Origin: Treponema sp. UBA6988
Lineage (GTDB): Bacteria; Spirochaetota; Spirochaetia; Treponematales; Treponemataceae
Assembly (NCBI GenBank): GCA_002448445.1
Contig: DJYC01000111.1
Coordinates: forward strand, 1-14,980
Length of the DNA stretch: 14,980 bases
Direction: 5' to 3'
This document shows positions 1 to 6,619 of this stretch, piece by piece (the first letter of the stretch is position 1; each line of letters starts with the position of its first letter). Both the position numbers and the translations under genes were made by a program. Below the pieces are notes generated by a model. That model was not told where the DNA came from, searched no databases, and worked only from the letters and a program-made list of their open reading frames with translations.

Positions 1-6
1 CGCATT

Positions 7-87
7 GGAGCGGAACGAGCGCAGCGAGTTTAATTTCCTATTCCGCGACACCGCGGGTTTCCAGTCGGATTTGCCTGGGAGCGGAAC
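7..87. repeat. Short direct repeat at window start
   Basis: The ten bases GGAGCGGAAC occur at 7-16 and again at 78-87. Between them lies GC-rich sequence containing short inverted repeats such as CCGCG. The block resembles the hairpin-rich intergenic modules elsewhere in the window in composition, but I cannot align it to them. The AT-rich stretch 100-199 holds no gene that I can support. Confidence 0.3.
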
Positions 88-199
88 ACAAAATTGATTT
101 CCGCGTCTCCTTCATGCTTCATTCTACTATCTATTAAACAAAAAAGTAAGAGTTTTTTGAATAAGAGTTTTCTTATCTTTCTCTTAGCAAAGATTCATG

Positions 200-225
200 T
201 TCCGCAGAAACGGAAATGCTATATT
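200..225 (+). promoter_or_regulatory. Extended -10 promoter with upstream inverted repeat
   Basis: TG-C-TATATT at 217-225 fits an extended -10 element, with a predicted start of transcription near 232 and a leader of about 48 nt. The inverted repeat TTCCG-N6-CGGAA (200-215) lies immediately upstream, where a regulator would contact the spacer. No good -35 box is visible. The promoter is an inference from sequence only. Confidence 0.4.
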
Positions 226-279
226 AAGGGCGTAATGAGCGAGAGACGTTCAAATATTTTTTTATAGAGAGGTATTGTT

Positions 280-816
280 ATGAATAAGAAAATTATGGTA
301 AGCGGTCTTGGTTTTGTTTTTGCAGCCTTTGCAATGAGCGGAATTGCTTTTGCACAGGAGGCAAGTTCTTCAAAAGCAGCTCCAGAAGCAAAGGCTCCAG
401 CAGAAGTTGTTCGCCCAGCCCCAAAGGAAGTTGCACCAAAAGAAAATGCCGGCGAAAAGAAGCTTAAGAAAGTCCAGCCTGGAGACAAGGGCAAGGTAAT
501 GCCAAAGCCAAGAGGCAAGATGAATGGAAAGGGATTCGGAAAGCCAAGGGGCAACATGGACTGCAAGTGCAACTGCGGATGCTGCGCAGGCGGAACCAGA
601 AAATTTGCAAGACCAAACGAAAAGATGGACGGCAAAAAAATGATGCCAATGCCAAAAGATGGCAATAAAAAATTTGACGGCAAGAATCTCCCCGGCAGAA
701 AATTCCCAAGAGGAGAATTCAAGAAGGGAGAAGTTAAAGAAGGAGAAGTTCCAGCTCCCAAGCCGGTAGCGCCAAAGGAGGCCCCAAAAGATGCAGGTGA
801 AAAGAAGGTAAAATAA
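280..816 (+). CDS. Secreted Lys/Pro/Ala-rich protein with a cysteine cluster
   Basis: A 178-residue protein of no family I recognise. Residues 1-25 form a clear Sec signal peptide (basic start, hydrophobic core, AFA before the cut ahead of QEASS), so it is exported. The mature protein is low in complexity, strongly basic, and rich in Lys, Pro, Ala, Gly and Met. Five cysteines are packed at 95, 97, 99, 101 and 102 (CKCNCGCC), a spacing that could bind metal or form disulfides. The flanks look duplicated: VAPKENAGEKK near residue 51 resembles VAPKEAPKDAGEKK near 163. The start is supported by AGAGAGG at 266-272, seven bases before the ATG. It stands alone, convergent with the sugar kinase two bases away, and has a strong terminator downstream (880-912). 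Function is unknown; metal binding or a cell-envelope role is only a guess. Confidence 0.8.
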   Translation: MNKKIMVSGLGFVFAAFAMSGIAFAQEASSSKAAPEAKAPAEVVRPAPKEVAPKENAGEKKLKKVQPGDKGKVMPKPRGKMNGKGFGKPRGNMDCKCNCGCCAGGTRKFARPNEKMDGKKMMPMPKDGNKKFDGKNLPGRKFPRGEFKKGEVKEGEVPAPKPVAPKEAPKDAGEKKVK

Positions 817-818
817 TT

Positions 819-1814
819 TTACAGCGTTACGCCATCTAACGCAGAGCCAAAATCTTTTTCACCAAAAGGCATTTTGCCACCCCGGTACTCCACAGTGCCG
901 GGGATTTTTTTTAGCAAAAGCTCAACATCATCTTTACTTGCAAGAGAAGAAGAAAATGCTGCTGCACTTCCAGAACAAACGCCCCTTTCCAAAGCGCACT
1001 TAAACGACCGCGAGCTTTCGTAGCCCGCAATAAAGCCTGCAACCATGCTGTCCCCAGAGCCAACCGTGTTGACGGGCTTTCCAGAAGGGGCCTTTGCGTA
1101 GTAATTGCATCCGTCAGAAGCAGAAAGAATTGCGCCGTCCTTGCCAAGAGAAACAAGGGCATTCTGCGCACCAAGACCAAGCAGTTTTTTTGCATAGCCA
1201 AAGACATCCTGCATCGAATTTATTTTTACCTCGAACATCTCTTCCAACTCCGAAAGATTTGGCTTTACCAAAAATGGGTGGTAAGGAAGGGCGGTCTTTA
1301 AAAGTTCGCCAGAAGCGTCAACAATAAATTTTATGTTTTTGGTTTTTAGGGAATCCATAACTTGGACATAGAAATTTTTTGGCAGGGAAGAAGGAACGCT
1401 GCCCGCAAGAACAACCGTGCTGCCAGAGTCAATAGAACCAAACTTTTGGAAAAGCATGGCAATGTCGTCCTTAGAAATTACAGGCCCGCTGCCGTTTATT
1501 TCCGTTTCGCCCATCCCAGACTCATTGTGAAGGATTTTTACGTTTATTCTGGAAAGCCCCTGTTCCACATTTATAAAGTCAGTCTTTATTCCATCCTGCC
1601 TAAGAATGGATTCTATCTGCCTGCCGGTAAAGCCAGCCGTAAAACCAAGAGCCGTGCTTTCCATTCCAAGATTGTGCAAAACAATGGAAACATTTATCCC
1701 CTTTCCACCCGCCGTAATCTTTTCCGACTCACTACGGTTAAGACTTCCCGCCACAAAATTTTTTATCCCAACAATATAATCCAAAGAAGGATTCAAAGTA
1801 ACTGTATAAATCAT
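819..1814 (-). CDS. fruK: 1-phosphofructokinase-type sugar kinase (PfkB family)
   Basis: A 331-residue ribokinase/PfkB-family kinase, most like 1-phosphofructokinase (fructose 1-phosphate + ATP to fructose 1,6-bisphosphate) or the related tagatose-6-phosphate kinase. The start MIYTVTLNPSLD is the classic N-terminus of this group. GGKGIN at 36-41 is the sugar-binding signature, KPN at 184-186 is conserved, and VGSGDSM at 251-257 holds the catalytic base Asp255 and the anion hole. The family is usually about 305-315 residues; here about 20 extra C-terminal residues follow. A longer reading frame begins at a GTG at 1865, but the family N-terminus places the start at 1814. No PTS or fruR gene is in view, so the exact substrate is uncertain. 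No Shine-Dalgarno sequence precedes the ATG (see promoter). Confidence 0.88.
   Translation of the reverse strand: MIYTVTLNPSLDYIVGIKNFVAGSLNRSESEKITAGGKGINVSIVLHNLGMESTALGFTAGFTGRQIESILRQDGIKTDFINVEQGLSRINVKILHNESGMGETEINGSGPVISKDDIAMLFQKFGSIDSGSTVVLAGSVPSSLPKNFYVQVMDSLKTKNIKFIVDASGELLKTALPYHPFLVKPNLSELEEMFEVKINSMQDVFGYAKKLLGLGAQNALVSLGKDGAILSASDGCNYYAKAPSGKPVNTVGSGDSMVAGFIAGYESSRSFKCALERGVCSGSAAAFSSSLASKDDVELLLKKIPGTVEYRGGKMPFGEKDFGSALDGVTL
880..912 (+). terminator. Intrinsic terminator inside the convergent kinase gene
   Basis: CCCCGG (880-885) pairs with CCGGGG (898-903). The stem extends inward through T-ACT/AGT-G to a CCAC loop, giving about ten pairs, and is followed by A and eight Ts. 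It acts in the plus direction, 64 bp past the stop of the secreted-protein gene. It is therefore embedded in the 3' coding end of the opposing kinase gene. Confidence 0.75.
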
Positions 1815-1824
1815 TATATCATCA

Positions 1825-1853
1825 ATTAAGAAATAATTTTTTCCATTTGTCAA
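1825..1853 (-). promoter_or_regulatory. Promoter of the sugar kinase, near-leaderless
   Basis: On the minus strand a perfect TTGACA (1853-1848) is followed after 17 bases by CTTAAT (1830-1825). A start six bases downstream would leave only about 4 nt before the ATG at 1814. There is no Shine-Dalgarno sequence. This also argues against translation from the upstream GTG, which lies before the promoter. Confidence 0.5.
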
Positions 1854-1895
1854 GTTACAGGGCACACCGTTCTAATTATTGCTTCTAATTGTAAT

Positions 1896-2029
1896 TGGGG
1901 TTTTTAGGGGCCATGCCCCTAAACCGTGCCGGGAAAGGGAGGGGTTTAAGGGGAGGGAAAACCCTCGCTTCGGAGTAGGGGGTTTTCCCTCCCCTTAGTT
2001 CTGGGGTCCAAGGGCTCACCCTTGAAAAA
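1896..2029 (+). repeat. Structured intergenic repeat, full copy 1
   Basis: The element begins TGGGGTTTTTAGGGG and ends CACCCTTGAAAAA. It has three hairpins: TTTAGGGG/CCCCTAAA (1903-1910 with 1916-1923), an 18-bp perfect stem (1947-1964 with 1980-1997), and CAAGGG/CCCTTG near the end. The linker CCGTGCC follows hairpin I. The same layout recurs at 3274 and 11156, and its first hairpin at 14938. It lies directly upstream of the lipoprotein gene, and its tail supplies a candidate -35 box. Confidence 0.8.
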
Positions 2030-2050
2030 CAAAAAAATATCCACTACTTT
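2022..2050 (+). promoter_or_regulatory. Candidate promoter using the repeat tail as -35
   Basis: TTGAAA (2022-2027), part of the conserved repeat end, is followed after 17 bases by TACTTT (2045-2050). Six bases later is the ATG at 2057, which would be the +1. The -10 match is weak (3 of 6). No Shine-Dalgarno sequence precedes the gene. Confidence 0.35.
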
Positions 2051-2056
2051 ATCCTC

Positions 2057-2782
2057 ATGAAAAGAAAAATCCCCCTTCTTATCCTGGCCGCATTCCTAAC
2101 CCTAGCCCTAAGCTCCTGCGCAACCAACAGCGTTTCAGAAGAAAGAAAGCCCTCAAAAATAATCAAAACAGAAAAAGTAAAGCTTGACGGCTCAAAAGAA
2201 CTTTGCAAGCAGATTGTAGACACATACTTGGGCGTCCAAAAAAAACAAAAACTCATGCTCTGCCTCTACGACAAAGACGGCAATTCCCTGGGAAACCTTA
2301 CCGTAAAAACAGACGACGAAGGCTACATCTTTATAAAAAACCTCCCCGACAACTTTGAAAGCGTCCAAATCAAAGACCCGGAACTAGAAGAATACCTAAA
2401 AAACAACTCCATGCAAACGCCCTCCAATTACGACGGAATCTACGGACTGTGCATAAAAAAAGGCAAAAAGACCATCACCTCCGCAAAAGTAGGCGACACA
2501 ATAACCGTATGCGCAAAAGTCCGCCCCAAATACTACAGCTCATCCTACGTGCAGCTAAGCATCTACATCTGCGACGCAGACGGCAACAAGCTCTTTGACC
2601 ATTTTGAAGCCCCAAGCATCATGGACTACAAAATAACAGGCAAGACCATAAGCTACGATTGGAAAGTAAACATCTCCGACGAACTAAGGAAGCGCCAAGA
2701 CCAGCCTCTCTACTGCTACTTCACAATCTACGCCGACAACTTCTACAACTCCGAAAGCATAGAAATAGTAAGAAACGAGTAA
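2057..2782 (+). CDS. Lipoprotein of unknown function
   Basis: A 241-residue predicted lipoprotein. Residues 1-20 are a signal peptide (MKRK basic start, then a Leu/Ala core) ending LSS before Cys21, a typical loose spirochaetal lipobox. The mature protein would be anchored by lipid to a membrane. The rest alternates short hydrophobic strands with Lys, Asp and Asn-rich turns (such as LMLCLYDKDGNSLGNLTV near 70-88 and VQLSIYICDADGNKLFDHFE near 166-185). This suggests two beta-sandwich repeats with a shared strand-DxDGN-strand pattern. Several extra cysteines are present in the mature part. I do not recognise the family. It is a single gene, flanked on both sides by structured repeats. The ATG has no Shine-Dalgarno sequence and is chosen because it immediately precedes the signal peptide. 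Confidence 0.78.
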   Translation: MKRKIPLLILAAFLTLALSSCATNSVSEERKPSKIIKTEKVKLDGSKELCKQIVDTYLGVQKKQKLMLCLYDKDGNSLGNLTVKTDDEGYIFIKNLPDNFESVQIKDPELEEYLKNNSMQTPSNYDGIYGLCIKKGKKTITSAKVGDTITVCAKVRPKYYSSSYVQLSIYICDADGNKLFDHFEAPSIMDYKITGKTISYDWKVNISDELRKRQDQPLYCYFTIYADNFYNSESIEIVRNE

Positions 2783-2807
2783 AATTCCTCCATGCCACGA
2801 TAAGTAG

Positions 2808-2944
2808 CATAAAAAATCCCTTATTTCCAAGAATGACTTCCTTTATGAAAGCCGCACCGAATACGACCTGGACTGCCCTAAAAAAATTGACCTAAAGCTG
2901 GGAAGAGCCCACGAGGTTATCATTCAAAAAACAGAACTACTACC
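2808..2944 (+). pseudogene. Protein-gene remnant before a repeat block
   Basis: One frame, open from 2808 and lacking a start codon, reads like a protein C-terminal region: NDFLYESRTEYDLDCPKKID followed by LKLGRAHEVIIQKTE. It then runs into the repeat sequence at about 2945. The strand pattern ending LKLGRAHEVIIQK recalls PEGA-type surface domains, but this is too short to assign. It is best seen as the end of a gene whose remaining parts were lost when repeats accumulated. Confidence 0.3.
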
Positions 2945-3272
2945 ACACACGCTGTCATTGCCGCACTCGATGCGGCAATCCGCACAAACAAATCTCCGCA
3001 CGCCGCTAACCCGCCCTCCATGGCTCAACATTCCTTGGCAAGAAAGAAAAAATACCTCTGAACCTGCCAAAGCGAACATTCACAAAAAAAACATTTGTTA
3101 AACAGTGGGGTTCTTAGGCATATCGCGATACGTTGAGCGATATGCCCCTAAGCCGTGCCTGCCATAGAAAAATCCCTCCTTGGATTTTTCTATGGATCGG
3201 AGATTTGCACAGCAATTCTCCGCGCTGCCAAGCCGCCATCCATGGCTCTATATTGCCTGGCAAGAAACAAAA
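2945..3272 (+). repeat. Mosaic intergenic repeat block
   Basis: This block is assembled from modules shared with 10785-11155 and 14658-14937. In order they are: a TGCCGCA/TGCGGCA hairpin (about 2958-2980); a conserved stretch around CCGCCCTCCATGGCTC and TTGGCAAGAAAG (3010-3050); a long hairpin CTTAGGCATATCGC/GCGATATGCCCCTAAG (3113-3152); a 14-bp perfect hairpin (3162-3175 with 3182-3195); and an imperfect GGAGATTTGC hairpin (3199-3221). No gene is supported here. Confidence 0.75.
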
Positions 3273-3273
3273 A

Positions 3274-3410
3274 TGGGGTTCTTAGGGGCTAGCCCCTAAG
3301 CCGTGCCCGAGAAGAAGGGGTGGTTTGGAGGGGAGGAAACAGCGGGCTTCGGACTCTGAGCGGTTTCCTCCCCTCCAAGTTCTGGGGTCCAAGGGCCCAC
3401 CCTTGAAAAA
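3274..3410 (+). repeat. Structured intergenic repeat, full copy 2
   Basis: It has the same order as copy 1: the perfect 20-bp palindrome CTTAGGGGCTAGCCCCTAAG (3281-3300), CCGTGCC, a 16-bp perfect stem (3325-3340 with 3363-3378), and the CAAGGG-CCCA-CCCTTG hairpin followed by a run of A. It lies upstream of asnS in the same orientation. Confidence 0.8.
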
Positions 3411-3416
3411 AACTCC

Positions 3417-3445
3417 TTGAAGGAACTCCCCAAATTCACTATAAT
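3417..3445 (+). promoter_or_regulatory. asnS promoter
   Basis: TTGAAG (3417-3422), 17 bases, then a perfect TATAAT (3440-3445). The ATG is ten bases past the -10 box, so a normal start would give a leader of only about 0-3 nt. No Shine-Dalgarno sequence exists. Confidence 0.65.
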
Positions 3446-3454
3446 CAATAAATT

Positions 3455-4915
3455 ATGAAACCAGTTCTTATTAAAGATTTGCTTACCTCTGCCCCAGACG
3501 GACGCGGAGTTACAGTTTGCGGTTGGGTGCGCACAAAGCGCGACTCAAAAAACTTAGTCTTTGTTCAGGTGAACGACGGAAGCTGCTTTGCAAACATCCA
3601 GCTTACCTTTGACCGCAACAATCCCGGTAATGCAGACGTTAATAATATAGAAGAAGAACTTAAAAAAATAACCACGGGCGCTTCTGTCCGCGCAGAGGGA
3701 GTCATCATCCCTTCCCCGGCATCAGGACAGGCAGTTGAAGTTACCCTGCAAAAGCTTACGGTTCTTGGCATCTGCCCGCCGGAAGAATATCCGCTGCAGA
3801 AGAACAAGATGAGCATGGAATACCTCCGCGACAATGCCCACCTCCGCGCACGCACAAACACCTTTGGCGCAGTATTCCGCATGAGAAGCCAGATGGCAAT
3901 AGCCCTGCACACCTTCTTCCAGGAACGCGGCTTTGTCTACATCTCCGCCCCGGAAATCACCTGTTCAGATGCAGAAGGTGCAGGAGAAATGTTCCAGGTA
4001 ACAACCCTTTCGCTGGAAAAGATTGCAGAGCTTGGCGTAAAAGCCGGAGCCGGCGGAATGAAGATAGAAGACGCACACAAAATCGTTGACTATTCAAAGG
4101 ACTTCTTTGGCAAAAAGGCAAACCTTACCGTATCTGGCCAGCTTGAAGCAGAAACCCTTGCCACAGCCCTTAGCCGCGTCTACACCTTTGGCCCAACCTT
4201 CCGCGCAGAAAATTCAAACACACCGCGCCACCTTAGCGAATTCTGGATGTGCGAACCGGAAATGGCCTTCTTTGACCTCTTTGACGACATGGACTTGGAA
4301 GAAGAATTCATCAAGTACCTTCTAAACTGGGCACTCACAAAATGCAGCGAAGACATGGCCTTCTTTGAAAAGAGAATCCAGCCAGGCGTTACAGCCCAGC
4401 TTCAGCACGTTGTGGACACACCTTTCAAGCGCATATCATACACGGAAGCCGTTGCCGAACTTGAAAAATTCAACGACAAGTTTGAATTCCCAATCGAATG
4501 GGGCAAGGAGCTTCAGACCGAACACGAGCGATACCTTACCGAACAAATCTACAAGTCGCCTGTAATGGTCTACAACTATCCAAAGGACGTAAAGGCCTTC
4601 TACATGAAGCAGAACGAACCCGACGAAAAGGGACGCATCACGGTACGCGCAGTAGACGTACTTGTTCCAGGCCTTGGCGAAATAACAGGCGGTTCAGAAC
4701 GCGAAGAAAACTACGACAAGCTTCTAAAGGTATGCCAGGAACGCGGAATGGACATGACCAACTACCAGTGGTACCTTGACCTCCGCCGCTTTGGAACAGT
4801 CCCCCACTCAGGATTCGGACTTGGATTTGCCCGCCTCTTGCGCTACATCACAGGAATGGCAAACATCCGCGACGTAATTCCATTCCCACGCGCACCAAAG
4901 CTGGCAGACTTCTAA
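3455..4915 (+). CDS. asnS: Asparaginyl-tRNA synthetase
   Basis: A 486-residue class IIb aminoacyl-tRNA synthetase that charges tRNA-Asn with asparagine using ATP, in the cytoplasm. Residues 1-110 are the OB-fold anticodon-binding domain (VCGWVRTKRDSKNLVFVQVN at 21-40). The catalytic core follows, with motif 2 FRAENSNTPRHLSEFWMCEP (249-268) and motif 3 HSGFGLGFARLLRYITG (451-467), ending in the typical PFPRAP. A stretch at about 183-222 is an insertion in the catalytic domain, which makes the protein somewhat longer than the common 430-466 residues. The residues around motif 2 and the presence of this insertion fit AsnRS rather than AspRS. The start lies ten bases after a perfect -10 box and lacks a Shine-Dalgarno sequence. 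The stop overlaps the next start as TAATG, so the esterase is translationally coupled. Confidence 0.97.
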   Translation: MKPVLIKDLLTSAPDGRGVTVCGWVRTKRDSKNLVFVQVNDGSCFANIQLTFDRNNPGNADVNNIEEELKKITTGASVRAEGVIIPSPASGQAVEVTLQKLTVLGICPPEEYPLQKNKMSMEYLRDNAHLRARTNTFGAVFRMRSQMAIALHTFFQERGFVYISAPEITCSDAEGAGEMFQVTTLSLEKIAELGVKAGAGGMKIEDAHKIVDYSKDFFGKKANLTVSGQLEAETLATALSRVYTFGPTFRAENSNTPRHLSEFWMCEPEMAFFDLFDDMDLEEEFIKYLLNWALTKCSEDMAFFEKRIQPGVTAQLQHVVDTPFKRISYTEAVAELEKFNDKFEFPIEWGKELQTEHERYLTEQIYKSPVMVYNYPKDVKAFYMKQNEPDEKGRITVRAVDVLVPGLGEITGGSEREENYDKLLKVCQERGMDMTNYQWYLDLRRFGTVPHSGFGLGFARLLRYITGMANIRDVIPFPRAPKLADF

Positions 4916-5469
4916 TGTTAATTCTGAACATACACGGATTTCTTGGCGAAGCAGACAACAAGAACTACAAGGCTCTTTGCAAAATGATGCCCGCCAAGAA
5001 CATCATTTCCCCTCAGCTTGACTACATGGGCACTTCCCCAGAAAAGATTCTTGAAAAGCTTTCCTCCATGGTTAGCTCCCAAGACTTTATTTTTGTGGGG
5101 CAGAGCCTTGGCGGCTGGTTTGCAAACAATCTTAGCAGAAAATTCAAGCGCCCCTGCATACTCACAAACCCCTGCTACTTTCCCCACCAGCTTAAGCTAA
5201 TAAAGGAATCGGGCATTTCTTCCTCCTTCCTGGATGAATACGAAAAACTGTCCCCCTCTTCCAAAAACCAACTGGCCTATACCCTTTGCAGCGAATCAGA
5301 CGAAATTATTTCCGGCAACTACGACAACTGCAGTAAGCTTTCAGGCCTCACGGTAAAAGTTCAGGGCAGCCACAGCACCATAGAAAACATAAGCCAGCAC
5401 TTGGCAGACGCCCTGAAAAAAATCAACGAATCTATTATTTCTTCAATTCTTCCACAGCCTCATATATAG
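4915..5469 (+). CDS. YqiA-like alpha/beta-hydrolase (putative esterase)
   Basis: A 184-residue small alpha/beta-hydrolase resembling the YqiA/UPF0227 esterase group, probably cytoplasmic and acting on short acyl or thioester substrates. The opening LILNIHGFLG carries the oxyanion HG motif. VGQSLGGW at 61-68 is the nucleophile elbow with Ser64. Asp129 in SESDE and His153 in GSHST complete a plausible catalytic triad in the right order and spacing. It overlaps the asnS stop by one base (TAATG) and so shares its transcript. Its last 35 bp overlap, tail to tail, the end of the minus-strand regulator gene. The physiological substrate cannot be told from sequence, and no functional link to AsnRS is evident. 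Confidence 0.82.
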   Translation: MLILNIHGFLGEADNKNYKALCKMMPAKNIISPQLDYMGTSPEKILEKLSSMVSSQDFIFVGQSLGGWFANNLSRKFKRPCILTNPCYFPHQLKLIKESGISSSFLDEYEKLSPSSKNQLAYTLCSESDEIISGNYDNCSKLSGLTVKVQGSHSTIENISQHLADALKKINESIISSILPQPHI

Positions 5470-5761
5470 CAGACGAAAGAACCTTCTTTACCCTTTTTAA
5501 CTGATTTTTAGAAAGCTTGTCAGAGATTTCATGTGCAAAATCACCGTTTTCTGGACTAAAAAACAAAGATTCTGGCTTTACTTCAAGTTTGTTGGCAATT
5601 TGAATAATTAAATCAAAAGATGGCTTTGTCATACCACATTCAATGTTTCCTATTGTTCCGTTAGAGACTTCACAAGCTTCCGCCAACTGCGCCTGAGACA
5701 TTCCCTTTTGCTTGCGGTAGAACTTTACATTTTCAATAAAGCATTTATGATAATCAGCCAT
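5435..5761 (-). CDS. Xre/Cro-type helix-turn-helix regulator
   Basis: A 108-residue DNA-binding protein. Residues about 10-67 form an HTH_3 domain: FYRKQKGMSQAQLAEACEVS contains helix 1 to the turn, with NGTIGNIECGMTKPSFDLII as recognition helix and following helix. The C-terminal 40 residues are charged and helical, likely for dimerisation. It is divergent from the small lipoprotein gene at 5866. The 104-bp space between them holds repeated TCATTTTAAATG sites, so it probably represses itself and that neighbour. Its 3' end overlaps the esterase gene by 35 bp. The intergenic DNA is notably AT-rich compared with the flanking housekeeping genes, which hints that the regulator-lipoprotein pair is an acquired module. 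Confidence 0.85.
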   Translation of the reverse strand: MADYHKCFIENVKFYRKQKGMSQAQLAEACEVSNGTIGNIECGMTKPSFDLIIQIANKLEVKPESLFFSPENGDFAHEISDKLSKNQLKRVKKVLSSAIYEAVEELKK

Positions 5762-5765
5762 AAAG

Positions 5766-5842
5766 TCATTTTAAATGAAAAATATTTATATTGACACAAA
5801 CATAAAATGAGTTTAAAATAAAAATTAATCTCATTTTAAATG
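5766..5842. promoter_or_regulatory. Repeated operator sites in the divergent promoter region
   Basis: TCATTT-T-AAATGA at 5766-5778 is a perfect inverted repeat just upstream of the regulator ATG. TCATTTTAAATG recurs at 5831-5842, 12 of 13 bases identical. Between them AAAATGAG (5804-5811) is the inverse of CTCATTTT (5830-5837). The sites flank and enter the plus-strand promoter, as expected for binding by the adjacent Xre-type protein. Confidence 0.6.
5791..5819 (+). promoter_or_regulatory. Strong promoter of the small lipoprotein gene
   Basis: A perfect TTGACA (5791-5796), 17 bases, then TAAAAT (5814-5819). Transcription should begin near 5826. The leader carries GGAGG (5854-5858), seven bases before the ATG at 5866. 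The putative operators overlap the spacer and the first transcribed bases. Confidence 0.7.
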
Positions 5843-5865
5843 TGTGGTAAATTGGAGGTTATAAC

Positions 5866-6299
5866 ATGAAAAAGGATAATATGGAAAAATATTTTTTTCG
5901 ATATTTGCAAGCATCTTCTTAGCTTTTTACCTGCTGAGCTGCAGTGATTCTTCCAGTTCAAGCTCACCCAATACTTATAAAATTGAAATGGGTACCATAT
6001 CAAATTCAACTTATGATGTAGCCATGGACATGATATACTCATACGGGCCCAATATTACACATGATAATGTAAAAACCGTAAGAAATTATTTGTTCCAAAA
6101 CACTGTTTCAGATTATGACAACAGTACAAGAGGAGTAACAAAGGAAGAAATTCAGAATTTCCTTATCAGTAAAGGAATGACAACTACACAAGCCAATATG
6201 GAAATCGCCGCACTAGAGACACTTGGAAATGATATTGTTTTCTTTGGGCATGCATACTCAAGCAGCTCAAAGATCTGGATATACGCTGAACAAGAATAA
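5866..6299 (+). CDS. Small lipoprotein, signal peptide out of frame at a T7 tract
   Basis: The ATG at 5866, backed by GGAGG at 5854-5858, opens a frame that stops at 5920-5922 after 18 codons. One frame back, the sequence from 5898 reads SIFASIFLAFYLLSC then SDSSSSSS, an excellent lipoprotein signal and lipobox. It stays open to the stop at 6297-6299, but has no start codon before 5988. The frames meet exactly at the run of seven Ts (5892-5898). With one extra T, or a -1 shift there, the product is a 144-residue lipoprotein with lipidated Cys26. The mature part is Ser/Thr/Asn-rich, with a helical region near VTKEEIQNFLISKG and a C-terminal strand KIWIYAEQE; I know no family for it. A start at 5988 alone would lose the signal peptide and is unlikely. 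A sequencing error, phase variation, programmed frameshift or a genuine pseudogene are all possible. Confidence 0.65.
5892..5898 (+). other. T7 homopolymer / T-TTT-TTT slippery heptamer
   Basis: In the frame of the ATG at 5866 the codons are TAT TTT TTT CGA, so the seven Ts form a canonical X-XXY-YYZ heptamer. A -1 slip places the ribosome in the frame of the lipoprotein signal peptide. No obvious strong stem-loop follows within the expected 5-9 bases, so tract-length change or transcriptional slippage is at least as likely. Confidence 0.5.
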
Positions 6300-6333
6300 C
6301 AAGAGTCTTATTACCGAATTCAATAACCCATCA

Positions 6334-6471
6334 GCCTAGCCCCGATTGGAAGGGCGCGGAACGCGTTGCTGTAGGGTGAGGTCCCTGAGCTTGTCGAAGG
6401 GCCGAACCTGGAAGCAATGGAGGCGTAAGCCGGTTCTCGCAACGAAGTTTCGAGCGACCCAGGAAAGCGGG
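6334..6471 (-). repeat. Inverted copy of the mosaic repeat head module
   Basis: Read on the minus strand it gives CCCGCTTTCCTGGG, then CTCCATTGC, CCCTTCGACAAGCTCAGGG, GCAACG and CCCTTCCAATCGGGG. These have the same order and near-identical words as the plus-strand block at 14658-14775. It is the only module copy in the opposite orientation. The rest of 6300-6619 holds a small CCTGCA/TGCAGG hairpin near 6486-6502 and the toxin-antitoxin promoter. Confidence 0.65.
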
Positions 6472-6550
6472 TACAAATTGCATTCCTGCAAGAATTGCAG
6501 GCAGTATAAAGAAGAAATACGCTCCAAAAAATCAAGAAAAAAACATTTTC

Positions 6551-6591
6551 TAGCCATAAGACTTGACATCTAGCCAATAAAAGGCGATAAT
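6551..6591 (+). promoter_or_regulatory. Toxin-antitoxin promoter and direct-repeat operator
   Basis: TTGACA (6563-6568), 17 bases, then GATAAT (6586-6591) is a near-consensus promoter. TCTAGCCATAA (6549-6559) and TCTAGCCAATAA (6569-6580) are direct repeats 20 bp apart, two helical turns, flanking the -35 box. They are a natural place for antitoxin autoregulation. Confidence 0.65.
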
Positions 6592-6619
6592 AAAAAGAGA
6601 GCCTTAAAAGGAGGTGCCT

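Noticed and set aside
219..761. A 180-codon minus-strand frame rich in Pro, Leu and Phe opposite the secreted protein
   Set aside because: It is the complement of a Lys/Pro/Ala-rich coding sequence; the plus-strand gene has a signal peptide, ribosome-binding site and terminator.
808..822. AT-rich palindrome GTAAAAT-A-ATTTTAC at the convergent stops as a bidirectional terminator
   Set aside because: The stem is all A-T except for the end pairs and is too weak; the GC-rich hairpin at 880-912 is far more convincing for the plus strand.
1362..1829. A 155-codon frame antisense to the sugar kinase
   Set aside because: No motif or ribosome-binding site; the kinase on the other strand has all family signatures.
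1947..1997. Hairpin II of the repeats as an intrinsic terminator
   Set aside because: The stems are long, but neither strand has a U-run directly after the stem. A termination role would need another mechanism.
2945..3410. A possible CRISPR array because of repeated words
   Set aside because: Repeats are long, irregularly spaced and internally folded. There are no uniform spacers and no cas genes.
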